DNA from: Bugulina stolonifera
Lineage: Eukaryota; Bryozoa; Gymnolaemata; Cheilostomatida; Bugulidae
Assembly: GCA_935421135.1 (NCBI GenBank)
Contig: OW285188.1
Span: 13,989,233 to 14,053,232 of the forward strand
Direction: 5' to 3'
Length of the DNA: 64,000 nucleotides
The translations under genes were made by a program, and so were the position numbers. The notes beneath the pieces were generated by a model. The model was given only the letters and a program-made list of their open reading frames with translations. It was not told the origin of the DNA and searched no databases. Below, piece by piece: positions 38,008 to 49,300 of the stretch. Each line of letters begins with the position of its first letter. Within the stretch, counting starts at the first letter, position 1.

Positions 38008-38393
38008 ATGACTAAGGCTACCAAAATACCTAGGTAAGTAGGTAACATGTAACTGCTCAGGGATGGAGTTTGAGTTCAATGCTACCATTACTGGCATTGC
38101 TAGTAGATATTGGCTGGCTGAGTGCCCCCCCCCACCTACTATTTAAAATAACCTCTGTTGCTCTCAGCCCTAAGATTTCACGACAACCATTAAAAGTATT
38201 AGACCTGAAGACACAAGTGAACAATTATATTTATGTACATGTAGTTTTATAATGTGAACAAAGAGAACATAACTCTAGATTGAATTTCTGTAGAACTAGC
38301 GAAGGGAACATAACTTTACCTGTTCATGTGGATGCAGATGGGTTTACCAAGAATGATCTACATCAGTTGAAAGGCTCTAATTATGATGTCTTA

Positions 38394-41300
38394 TTATTGG
38401 GGAGGATAAGGTGGCTGTGGTGGTTGTGGTGGCTGTGGTGGTTGTGGTGGTTGTGGTGGTTGTGGTGGTTGTGGCTGTGGTAGTTGTTGTGGTGGTGGTT
38501 GTTGTGGTGGTTGTGGTGGTTGCGGTGGTGGATAGTTCGGGTCATATATTACGGAAACTGCTTGCTGTGCTTCTGTTGAATAAAATACACGTTGAGAAGT
38601 ATCAAGTGCATTATATTCAGTAACAAATTACATGCAATAATACAGTAATACATTACATGCAGTAATACAGTAATACATTACATCTACATATAGCAATACA
38701 GTAATACATTACATGCAGTAATACAGTACATGTAATACATTACATATAGTAGTGCATTACATGCAGTAATACAGTAATACATTGCATGTAGTAATACAAT
38801 AATACACCACATGCAGTGATACAGTAATACATTACATGCAGTGATGCATTACATATTATAGTAACACAGTTATACACTACATGCAGTAATATATTAAGTG
38901 TAGTAATAACGCATTACATGATGACTGGTAGTAATACATACATGTACATACATACGTGATACATGCAGTGATAAATTACATTGAATGTGGACATTGAGAG
39001 GATCTCACTCAAAGAGTTACAGTAGGTGCAATGGTAATCATCAGAGTTGGTTAGTGAGGCACAGCACACTTACCTGTTGGATACATAATAGAGGGCTGGT
39101 CAGGGTAGTGGGCAGCAGATTGGTCATAGTATTGGATGATATACTCCCCAGGATTCTGCCCAGCTGGTCTGAATAAAATATAAAAGACAATAATGGAAAT
39201 AACCACATGAGAATTTTGAGCATGTTTATTTGGTTGAACACTTTTGTCTTTTGAATACTGTTTAGTTACGCAGTTGTTGAAGAGAGGGGATAAATCCTAA
39301 GTGTGCACTGTCTAGTACTACAGGTTTTGCTTAGTGGCATGAAGCGTTGAATTGGAAAGGCAGATATACAACACTTACACTTGCACAAGGTGTGACTGAT
39401 CGAGATGGTATTGGTAAGATGTGACATATTGAGGGTTGGCTGGAGGTTCACCATGAGCAGGTGCTTGTGGGTACAGGTGCTGAGCTCGTAACTCCAACTG
39501 GTCAGCCTGTAACTCGAACCGCTCAGCTTGTGAGTTTGACTGCTGAGCGTTTAAGCGGCACTGCTCGGCTTGTGATCGGACCTGCTGGACTTGTGCATGG
39601 ACCTGCTGTGGATCCAACTGCTGGGCTTGTAGATCCAGCTGCTGAGCTTGTGCGTGCAACTGTTGGGCTTGTGCGTGCAGCTGTTGGGCTTGTGCTTGCA
39701 ACTGTTGGGCTTGTGGATGCAACTGTTGGGCTTGTGGGTGCAACTGTTGAGTCTGTGGATGCAACTGCTGGGCTTGTGGGTGCAACTGTTGGGCTTGTGG
39801 GTGCAACTGTTGGGCTTGTGGGTGCAACTGTTGAGTCTGTGGATGCAACTGCTGGGCTTGTGGTTGCAACTGTTGGGCTTGTGGGTGCAACTGTTGAGTC
39901 TGTGGATGCAACTGCTGGGCTTGTGGGTGCAACTGTTGAGTCTGCGGATGCAGCTGCTGGGCTTGTGGTTGCAACTGTTGAGTTTGTGGTTGCAACTGCT
40001 GAGTCTGTGGTTGCAACTGCTGGGCTTGTGAGTGCAACTGCTGGGCTTGTGGGTGCCACTGTTGAGTCTGTGGGTGCAATTGCTGGGCTTGTGAGTGCAA
40101 CTGCTGGGCTTGTGGATGCAACTGTTGAGTCTGTGGATGCAACTGCTGGGCTTGTGGGTGCAACCGTTGAGTTGGTGGAGGCAACTGCTGGGCTTGTGGG
40201 TGTCTCATAAACCTTAAGTAATTTCCAACAGCAGAAACTCCACTGTTTGATGGAGAATGGTGTGAAGAAGGTCTTTGTCTGATCAGGAGGCCAGCATGAC
40301 CAGGCGGAGATAAAAGATAGTTCGTCGCAGGCCCTGTTACATAATAGTAATGCAATGTAACGTAACATAACATAACATAACATAACATAACATAACATAA
40401 CATAACATAACATAACATAACATAACATAACATAACATAACATAACATAACATAACATAACATAACATAACATAACATAACATAATACTCATAACATAAC
40501 ATAACATAACATAATGCAATGTAATAAAATTCCTTTCTAAATAATACACTATTCATGCAGTCGTTTCACTGAACCAGAGTCTCTCCTACAATTGTCAACT
40601 TTTGGCTAGAATATTTTACCAATTTGTAGTTATATTTTGTTCTTAAATTTTGAGTAAATAAATTTGGAGACAGTTTACAAACAAGCCCAAACAGTCAACA
40701 GTTTCTTTGTGGCAGATGTGTAAAGAGCAGTCTAGTCCTGTGGGTTCTGCTTATGATGAAATGTGACAGGTGAGTGAGTGGTGCTCAGTACAGTAAGAGG
40801 TTAGTGAGCGGTGTCCATGGAGAATGTGGTTGTGGAAGTGGTGGCTGAGTAAGAGTGATGGGTGGAGGAGGAATTACTACATTTCCAGGATCTTAGAGAA
40901 CTAAGATATTATAGAGAGGCATATCAGTCATATACTGTATATATGTACATAGTAGATTGGATATGTACTGTATATACAGTACGTATTATAATGTATGCCA
41001 AGTCTGAGTAATGATATAAAATGCAACGTACAGTGCTGATGGTGACCCTGAGCTACAGGTGGAGGTCGAAGAGAGTGTGCAGTTTGTCTCCATTGACATC
41101 TAAGGTTTGATGGATATCTATACATCCATTGCATTGTCTGTAACAACAACCAGTAATGGATGCAGAGTAGGTGACAGATTGACATATACTTCATATTAGA
41201 CCATAAATATTTAGCCTCATCTCGAAATCGTAATGGGTGATACACAAAGGGTATAAAATAAGTGTATGTAAGAGATCATATATAAACTGTAAGATGCTGA

Positions 41301-44300
41301 TGAAATACCCTCTACTTACCACAGGAGAAGGCTGTAGACTCTGTGAAGGATTTATAACAGTAGGTTCAGGTGCTCTCAACTGTACATAGATTGGTTGAGC
41401 TTGACCGAAGACGAGCTGGGCAGGATCGACAACAGGTGGGTCTGAATCGAGGACAGGCTGGACAGGAGCGAGGACTGGCTGGGCAGAACCGACTACAGGC
41501 TGGACAGGAGCTAGGACTGGCTGGACAGGAGTGAGGACTGGCTGGGCAGGAGCGAGGACTGGCTGGCCAGCAAGGGGCGGAGGAGGCTGATTTGTCTATT
41601 GAAAAAAAGTGATTAAATGATACCTTTTAAACATCAGAACCCATGATTTAAAAAATGTCAAAACACCTGCTATCCAAATTACATAATACCATATTACATA
41701 ATGGGCTCACAGGAATGTGAGGAAGTACAACTTTGAGCCAGATCTGTGCAATATTACATGATAGTAATGTTTATTGATCTAGCCTTAGATCCTCTCTAGT
41801 GCTGCATTAAGATTAAGTACATGTTCTACTCACCGTATTATAGACAAACACGCTTGCATCTGGATTCAGCGTACTATCATTTGGACTTTTTGTCCTATAA
41901 ATGGTAATGTAACAATACACAGTATATAACATTACAATCATTCAGCTGAACATAATGCTATTTAAAACGTTACACTTAAAAATTATACTAGAGCACTGCT
42001 GGTGATACTCACACTTCCCTAGCACTAGATGTTTTAGAAGGAGTAGATTTATGAGTATCAAAATTAGCAGTTCCAGTAATAGTGGTGGTAGTAGTAGTAG
42101 TAGTAGTAGTTTCAGTAGTAGTAGCAGCCTGGGAGATTTCTACCACAGAAGTGCTTTTATTTTTGCTTGACGCAGCTTTAGGTGTGCATGATTTTGTGTT
42201 TGCCTTAGACTGAAGTTCGGATGGAGAAGCTGACACATCTGATAAAGAGCCAAAATTTGTGGTACCAGTAGTAATAGCAGCAGCATCTGCGGAAGAGGTT
42301 TTGACATTAATAGTATAAGAGGGGTCAGGTGTGCTGGAAGCTGTTGTGGTAGTATTTGTAGCTGTGGAAACAGGTGGGGTAATATTCGCAGTTGTGGGAA
42401 CAAATGTGGTAGGTGTAGCAGCAGCTGTGGTGGTGGTAGTAGCAGCAGCTGTGGTGGTGGTAGTAGTAGCTGTGATGGTGACAGCAGTAATTGTGGTGGT
42501 GGTAGTAATAATAGTCTGGGAGGCAGTTGGTACTGCAGGAATTATCACGACTGGTGGTCCAACAATAGATGGTGGCATATGCCTACGTGGCAGCATTGGT
42601 ATACCTGGAAATAATGGCGTTCTACGTCTGGCTTGCCTACTCCCACCCGTGTATAGATGCCTGTTCTGATTATGACCTCGAATATCTCTTGAAACAAACT
42701 GTCCAGAGCGAATAGATTGTGAGTTGGCAGCAGCAGCACCCCGGGGCATTCTTACACCAGATCGAACATACTGTGCTGGAGGGACGTGTCTAGAATCAAG
42801 TAAATACAACAATTCAGAATCATCATCAAATTGAAAACAACTTATGGCCAGATCCATAAATATTGCAGTACTACCATCTTAGAACATTTAATTTACAACC
42901 TCCAAGTAGGGTTGGATCAAACATAAAATACATACAAGTATGTCTGTCATTCTAAATCATAACCATTAGGTCCACAGTTACATTACATTCTAGTACATAC
43001 CTTAAGGTAGGTTGTGGCTCAGTCCTAGTTTGGACTCTGGTAGACTTGGACCTACAATGGTATTATGTATTTTATTATACTTTTAGATGGTTGCTGTCTC
43101 ATTGCACATACTTTTGTTTTAGACTTTATTACATGAAGTTTTATTAAAATTACCATAAATTACAATAAATGTTGCATCTACCTCTGCTAATGCGCCACAA
43201 AGTGTGAGACCAGAACTCCTTTACCTTGATCGTTGAGCAGAGGATTTTGGTTTGGGTGACTGTCTAACTACTGCACTAAATTTATCTTCTTCTGTTCGGT
43301 CACCATCTTCCAAGGCTCTATTAGCCTGAGAAGTTGCACTTCCTTCAATCTGAGCAGCATAGTATTCGGCCTGAGCACGTCTCTTCTGATAATCAGAACT
43401 TGAAGTGTTTAACTTTGTTGTATATTCATCCATACTATCGTCATATGATGACTTTATTCCATACTTCTCCTCATTCCTCCTAAAAGGGGGCATGACGGTA
43501 TAGATACTGAATAAGGGTATTGCTTTGCAAAATACACAATGGAGTAGGGGCGAACTGAACAGTAAACCTCTAGATATTCTACATCTCCTTTCAAAGTTGA
43601 AACAAAAAGTACATATTTTGAGGGATTCCATAACAATAAATGCAAGCTACAGTATGTAACATTCTACTTTATTCACCTAAACATGTCCTCAGCCTCCCAA
43701 CCTGTACTCTGACTTTCACTTTCCAGTTCCACCTCCTCAGTATCTTCACCACCCCATTCCTCTAATGATCTGTAACTCCCTTCCTTGACTGGGCTACTGC
43801 TGAGTGGAGCGTCACCAGCAGCCAAATCTCTAGAGGCCTCTGAATCTGTACAACACCAATGGAATATAATAATATACATGTACATTACAGTATATGTACA
43901 TCACAGTATATGCTATGAATGCATATTGTCTGATAGACAAGTATAAGTAAGCTGTAAGTCACGAAAGTAGTAATAATCCACAGTTATTTCTGCATGTCAG
44001 TATGAAGCGACCAATTGATATGGGAGTTCCCTACCTCTATGATGCAAATGTAAGTAAACAGAGGATGGGTATGACAAGCTCAGAATGTTCTGCATTTAAC
44101 CACCGATGGAAAGCTAAGAGCATGCATATTGACAATGCATCAGCAATATAGAGAAGACAACTCTATACCTGTTTCTACACATTTCCTGTCTACATTCACC
44201 ACCTCCATGGCAACTATGTATTGAAAAGGAAACACTAGTTTATCTATAACTCTGTCTTTACTTGGTATATAAGTTGGTTGGTTGGGACTTGCTAGATGTG

Positions 44301-45673
44301 CACATTCTAGTACCACTTCCATCTACAACCAAGAATTATCTTCAGATTTAATCTTCACTCTCAATAGTGACTCACAGTAAACCATTCGCTACTTAATATG
44401 ATTACATAATATAGTCATGCTAGTTCACGTTCAAAACTAAATACTGGTTCACAGATTTTACATTCTACATTTTCTAAAACTAGAATAGCAATGTAGCACA
44501 GACTGAAATACAAGTAGTATTATACATGACATAGCAATTGTATGCGTAGTTATTACATTACATGTATATACATTGTATCATCAGGTCACTGCTCTAACCA
44601 GTCAACCTATAGGCTTGCGGTATATGTTGAAACATTCCATTAATACTATTCCTTTAAAAATACATGTATTGTATACCTAAATTTTGACAAGTTGAAATAG
44701 AAACTTTATACCTTGAACTGAAAGCTACCAGAAATAATAAATTGCCCAGTTTGAAACACTCCAAACACATTAATACTTACTTCAGGTGAGAATGTACTAA
44801 ATATCCCTTCATACCAATTTCCATCTTTTACCTGAACCTTGACAGTGGAGCCCTGGAGAAGATAGAGACCACATCTAATGAGAGAATATCATTAAAAATA
44901 TGACATGACATGTGTTTATAGGTCACCATTGTTATTCGTGGTGGCACTGGTGGTGGTGGTACTGGTGATGGTGATACTGGTGGCGGTGGTACTGGTGGCG
45001 GTGGTACTGGTGGCGGTGGTACTGGTGGCACTGGTGGTGCTGGTGGCACTGGTGGTGCTGGCACTGGTGGTGCTGGCACTGGTGGCATTGGTGGTGTGGT
45101 ACTGGTGGTGGTGGCGTAGTACTGGTACTGGTGGCGGTGGTACTGGTGGCGGTGGTACTGATGGTGGTGTTACTGGTGGCAGTGGTACTGATGGCGGTGG
45201 TACTGGTGGCGGTGGTACCAGTGGCGGTGGTGGTACTGGTGGTGGTGGTACTGGTGGCGGTGGTACTGATGCAGTTTGACAAATAAAAATTTTATTTTGC
45301 TGGCCAAAATATGCATGCAATTTTTTCTGGAAGATACACAGGCTGGGTTTTGATTGTCGAATCTTCACAAATGCCTGACTTTACCTAAATTGTTTCATTG
45401 ACATTCGACCAACTTCGCTTGTTCTCAAAAGCATAAACTGGAGATTACAAATAGAGTGAAAGAGGAAACAATATTTTTTATGCTAAAAGATAGTTATGGA
45501 ATTTACCTATGTTCTGGCTCTAGAGCACCATATAAATATAATAATATATGAGTATATAGTATAATACACATTGTATACATACACATTTATATTTAACAAG
45601 TGATCAACATACTTACAATTAGAGAAATCAGTGCAGATGCAAACCTTGGATTAGTATATATATCATCCCTCTT
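38394..45673 (-). CDS. Ataxin-2 module A: Lsm, LsmAD, PAM2, Gln-rich heptad tail
   Basis: RNA-binding/poly(A)-binding-protein-partner family of cytoplasmic RNP granules. Exons on the - strand: 45673-45617, 44852-44781, 44322-44169, 43845-43677, 43479-43225, 43051-43001, 42789-42013, 41894-41834, 41595-41320, 41137-41032, 40333-39379, 39168-39074, 38572-38394. Lsm: IYTNPRFASALISLI to MEVVNVD. GWEAEDMFRRNEEKYGIKSS opens LsmAD. After HVPPAQY comes a Ser/Thr-rich linker. PAM2 is STLNPDASVFVYN at 41834-41894, with key Leu and Phe present. A QPVLAPVQPVL-type repeat exon follows. The 955-nt exon 40333-39379 codes about 34 PQAQQLH-type heptads. The last exon codes a (PPQ)n tail. All phases fit if the degenerate exon at 40785-40891 is skipped. 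No separate start was found: exon 45673 is phase 0 and could continue from module B. Total about 1,068 residues for this half. Confidence 0.8.
38397..38525 (-). repeat. Coding CCA/CAA repeat giving a Pro-Pro-Gln tail
   Basis: Tandem ACCACCACAACC-type units (plus strand ggtggttgt) encode about 14 PPQ/PQP units at the C terminus of module A. The equivalent exon of copy C has only PNYPQPPPQQ, so the array expanded in A. Confidence 0.85.
38627..38970. repeat. Degenerate minisatellite (cagtaatacattacatg)
   Basis: Irregular repeats of acagtaatacattacatgca, period about 17-25 bp, in the last intron of module A. Confidence 0.75.
39500..40200 (-). repeat. Coding 21/42-bp minisatellite (PQAQQLH heptads)
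   Basis: About 34 units of 21 bp, often alternating as 42-bp pairs (A/T variants: PQAQQLH, PQTQQLH). Units are purest in the centre and diverge toward the 3' end (AQVQQVR, SQAEQCR, LQADQLE). The period is a multiple of three, so other frames and the + strand also stay open here; those frames are artefacts unless shown otherwise. Confidence 0.93.
40358..40516. repeat. Pentanucleotide microsatellite (ATAAC)n
   Basis: About 30 copies of cataa/ataac with one interruption (ataatactcataac near 40485). It lies in the intron directly upstream (on the - strand) of the heptad exon. Confidence 0.95.
40785..40891 (-). pseudogene. Degenerate ataxin-2 tail exon in module A
   Basis: It is homologous to copy C exon 57508-57317. 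It retains an acceptor (ctctaag at 40893-40892) and PGNVVIPPPPITL, matching PGNVAVPPPPNTQ in C. The frame then hits TGA at 40787-40785, and a shifted frame carries a residue of the C sequence (THSPVTFHHKQNPQ against TSHPPAGGHHMQHPQQ). No donor in the right phase is present. In C the exon is phase 1-1, so skipping it in A preserves the frame. Confidence 0.6.
44937..45278. repeat. G-rich minisatellite (ggtggtactggtggc)
   Basis: About 340 bp of GGTGGCGGTGGTACTGGT-type units in the intron between the first and second Lsm exons of module A. Strong G-strand bias makes it quadruplex-prone. The open frames over it on both strands are repeat artefacts. Confidence 0.92.
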
Positions 45674-46072
45674 CTACAACAATGTTGAAAAAAAACAGCA
45701 AATTTAGTTGGTATACTGTGACTATAAAAAAACTAAGAGAATGGAGTTGCAATGAGATTTGCCGAGAAAATTGAATATAAATAAAACATCTGTTAGCTAC
45801 ATTTGACCTATGAATATATATATATATAATCCTTATCATGATACTAATCTTCTCTTGCCTGACTATACATTAGAAGATAGCTATAAATAATGACCCAAGT
45901 CAAACTTAGAATACAACAGAAGCACTGTTTAGTATATGCTCATCTAGTATTTGGTATTACAACACAGCAGCTTACATAGAGAGAAGACAACTTCCATTCT
46001 ATGAGTAATGATATGACATGCACCTGTTAAATGTAGGTCATATTTGGACGGTAGGATAAGCATGGGTATAAT

Positions 46073-46343
46073 AGGTGTCTTCGCGACCTAAATTTCAGAC
46101 CCAGGCCAATTTGCAAAAATGTTTTCCCCCACACATCCGCCGTAGAGTCATGAACACACCGGCATGGGCCAGAGGCAAAATCCTCATTTTCGAGCGAAGA
46201 AGTCAGGTGTGCCGATGAGCTAGGGATGGTTTCGTCCGGCCAAGCAAAATCCCAGGCCAATAGCCCTTCTGGCTTAGGTCGGATGGCCATCTTGGGAGTT
46301 TTATTTGCGACCCGGGTCCGTCCAAGAGGTTGCAAAGACATCT
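46073..46343. mobile_element. Inverted-repeat element, copy 2 (about 270 bp)
   Basis: Related to 37740-38007 along its whole length, with ends GGTGTCTTCGCGACCT and AGGTTGCAAAGACATC. It sits in the interval between module B's last exon (46395) and module A's first exon (45673). Flanks differ from copy 1, so the two are separate insertions. Confidence 0.75.
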
Positions 46344-46394
46344 GATAGAACAGTGTCCCTACAGCCAACTACAGTTAGTTACACAATAACTTAC

Positions 46395-49300
46395 AGGGGG
46401 GTTGAGATCATGTTGCTTCACTGTCTCCGACCTGCAAACAGAGATTAGAGAACGTAATAAAACTTGGATATTTCTACAGTGACATGTCTTTTGCTATAAA
46501 ATTCTGTGAGACTAAATAAAATCAGACAATTAATATATCAACTAGTATTCATCATTAAAACAATAACTTACATTGACATTTTCAAAAACATTTCAAATAA
46601 AATTAAAAACGATGTCACTTCGTTGAGATTCAGTAGAAGAACTACTGCAAATTGAAACACTGTTGGTAATACTCACTCTCTCTTAGAAGTGATGAATTTA
46701 GTAGGGGTGGATGTAGTAGAGGTGGACTTAATAGGAGTGGATTTAGCTATAGAAACATATGAACTAGCAGCAGCACCGGTATTTCCTTTTGTGGACACAG
46801 CAGCTGCAGTTGGAATATTACTAGAGACTGGGGTGATAGAGGTTGTAGTACTAGTTACACTTTTAGCAGTGGTAGCACTAGTAATTTTGGCAGTAGCAAA
46901 GACTAGAGGAGTAGATATGGTAGTAGCTGAGAAATTGCTGCTGACTGGGGGAATGGTGGTAGCTGTAGAAGTAACAGTCTTGGCAGCAGTACTAGTAGTA
47001 GTAGCAGTACGGGTACTAGTAGTAGCAGTACGGGTACTAGTAGTAGTAGTAGTACGGGTACTAGTAGTAGTAGCAGTAGTACTAGTACTGCTCACACTTT
47101 TGGATTTGATAAACTTCTTTAATTGCTTTTGTTGGGGTGTTGCTGAAGTCTTCTGACGACTGTGATGTCTTATACGTTGACTCTCTGTATGCTTAACATT
47201 AGCGGCAGCATCACGTAGTTTCTTCACATCAGAACCGTTTTTTTGGGCTGTAGCAGTAGTGGGCGTGGCAGCAGTAGTGGGCATGGCAGCAGTAGTGGGC
47301 GTGGCAGCATTAGTGGGCATGTCAGCAATAGTGGGCGTGGCAGCAATAGTGGGCGTGGCAGCAATAGTGGGAAGGGCAGCTGTTGTGGGAGCAGCAGTAG
47401 TAACAGCAACACTAACAACAAACACAAATGTGTAATATATAATATACAGTGTAATACAATAACAAAAACCTGGAATGATTAAAAGACATGCAATCATTAT
47501 AGATATCACTACATAAAATTTGTATAAAAACGCAATTTAATATGAATGTAGTGGAATAAAATGCTAAGATTAAAGATGTCCCGACTGACACCCCTACCAG
47601 CATTACTCAATAATTTGGTCCACTTTTGCCAGGACAGATGTTAGTGATATGTATGTAATATATATCCATCTAAGACTAGCTCACTTACCTTGATCGTTGA
47701 TCAGAGGATTCTGGTTTGGGTGACTGTCTAATCACTGCACTAAATTTATCTTCTTCTGTTCTGTCACCGTCTTCCAAGGCTCTATTAGCCTGAGAAGTTG
47801 CACTTCCTTCAATCTGAGAAGCATAGTATTCGGCCTGAGCTCGTCTCTTCTGGTATTCAGAACTTGAAGTGTTTAACTTTGTTGTATATTCATCCATACT
47901 ATCGTCATATGATGACTTTATTCCATACTTCTCCTCATTCCTCCTAGAAGTAGGAATCATCCAATCATGAGATAGGACAATTTGCAGAGCAATATTTTGA
48001 ACAATATAACATCTAACATTCAAATCCATTCTACTACATTTCTTCACCCTCTTTGTCTTCACTTCTCAGGACTTGTGTATGTAACACATGTACATGTATG
48101 ATGTTTTCCATGCAAGGAATTTATTTGTTTTGGGCACTTAGTATATGCATATTGTATTTCAATATATGACATACACCCCAGTGAGAAGCTACAGTATTAT
48201 GCAACATTCTACTTTATTCACCTAAACATGTCCTCAGCCTCCCAACCTGTACTCTGACTTTCACTTTCCAGTTCCACCTCCTCAGTATCTTCACCACCCC
48301 ATTCCTCTAATGATCTGTAACTCCCTTCCTTGACTGGGCTACTGCTGACCAGAGAGACTTCTCTGACTGTAATAACAATATCTACAGCATTACATTCGGC
48401 AGCAGAAAGAAATGTATATACATTTATTGTATACACTGCAGTGCAGGATAACTTACATGTAGCACCATTAACTATCATGTGGTATGGAATATATCTTACC
48501 AATTAAAAAGCAGGTGTTCAATAATAATACAATGTATGCAATAGAGAAGATGACTCCATACCTGTTTCTACATATTTAGTGTCTACATTCACCACCTCCA
48601 TGGCAATGATGCATTGAAAACTGAACACTAGTTTATCCATAACTTTGTCTTTACTTGGTATATAAGTTGGTTGACTGGGATTTGCTAGATGTGCACATTC
48701 TAGTACCACCTCCAGCTACAACCACAATTGCTACAATACTGTAGGTGGAAAAACATTCCTGTACCAAAACGTGGGACTATGCAAAATGCTGCTGGTATTT
48801 CGTAGCACCTAGAAATCGCCATAAACTCATACAGATAACTGTCAAAATTTCATCTACAATACATAATGTCATACATAAAAGTAAAGCGTATTGAACATGT
48901 AGGTGTGCATTTCCTATGTTATTTGGATGCTAAAATGGGGGAAGGCTTACCTCGGGTGAGAATGTACTAAATATCCCTTCATAAGTCTCTCCATCTGCTG
49001 CCTGAACCTTGACAGATGAGCCCTGGAGAAATAATATTAAAAATATTTAGAACGCTTCATGTTTACTCTAAACAAGGTATCTAAAGAATGGTGACAAATA
49101 GAAGGTAGAAACAAGTATGGCAGCAAACGGATGTAAAGCACATGGTTCTATTTTGAGTAACATGTCTATAACATGAGCATTGATTTCCAGGTATAAGTAG
49201 GATACACCTGTAATATGTACTTACAATTAGAGAAATCAACGAAGATGAAAACCTTGCATTGAAATATATGCTATCCCTCTACAACAACATTACATATAAA

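Larger units (their letters stand above)
34215..38393. other. Region between ataxin-2 D and A, mostly mobile DNA
   Basis: No cellular gene is seen. It contains an LTR-like stretch (about 34640-34830), a hAT remnant (34897-36002), a foldback arm (about 36934) and an inverted-repeat element (37740-38007), each listed separately. The rest (36010-37739 and 38008-38393) is AT-rich, with TACATGTA motifs and no supported exon. Confidence 0.5.

Noticed and set aside
39500..40200. Regularly spaced repeats resembling a CRISPR-like array
   Set aside because: Direct 21-bp coding repeats without unique spacers, in an animal gene.
39461..40210. 249-codon + strand ORF (AGLVGATVES repeats)
   Set aside because: Antisense shadow of the coding heptad minisatellite; no start context or splice logic of its own.
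42331..42669. + strand polyvaline-rich ORF
   Set aside because: It is the antisense of the Thr-rich linker exon of ataxin-2 module A.
44905..45368. Several Gly-, Pro- and Thr-rich ORFs on both strands
   Set aside because: Artefacts of the intronic minisatellite; splice sites of the Lsm exons bracket it as an intron.
46027..46368. 113-codon - strand ORF similar to one at 37740-37988
   Set aside because: The similarity comes from both lying in copies of the same inverted-repeat element, not from a gene family.
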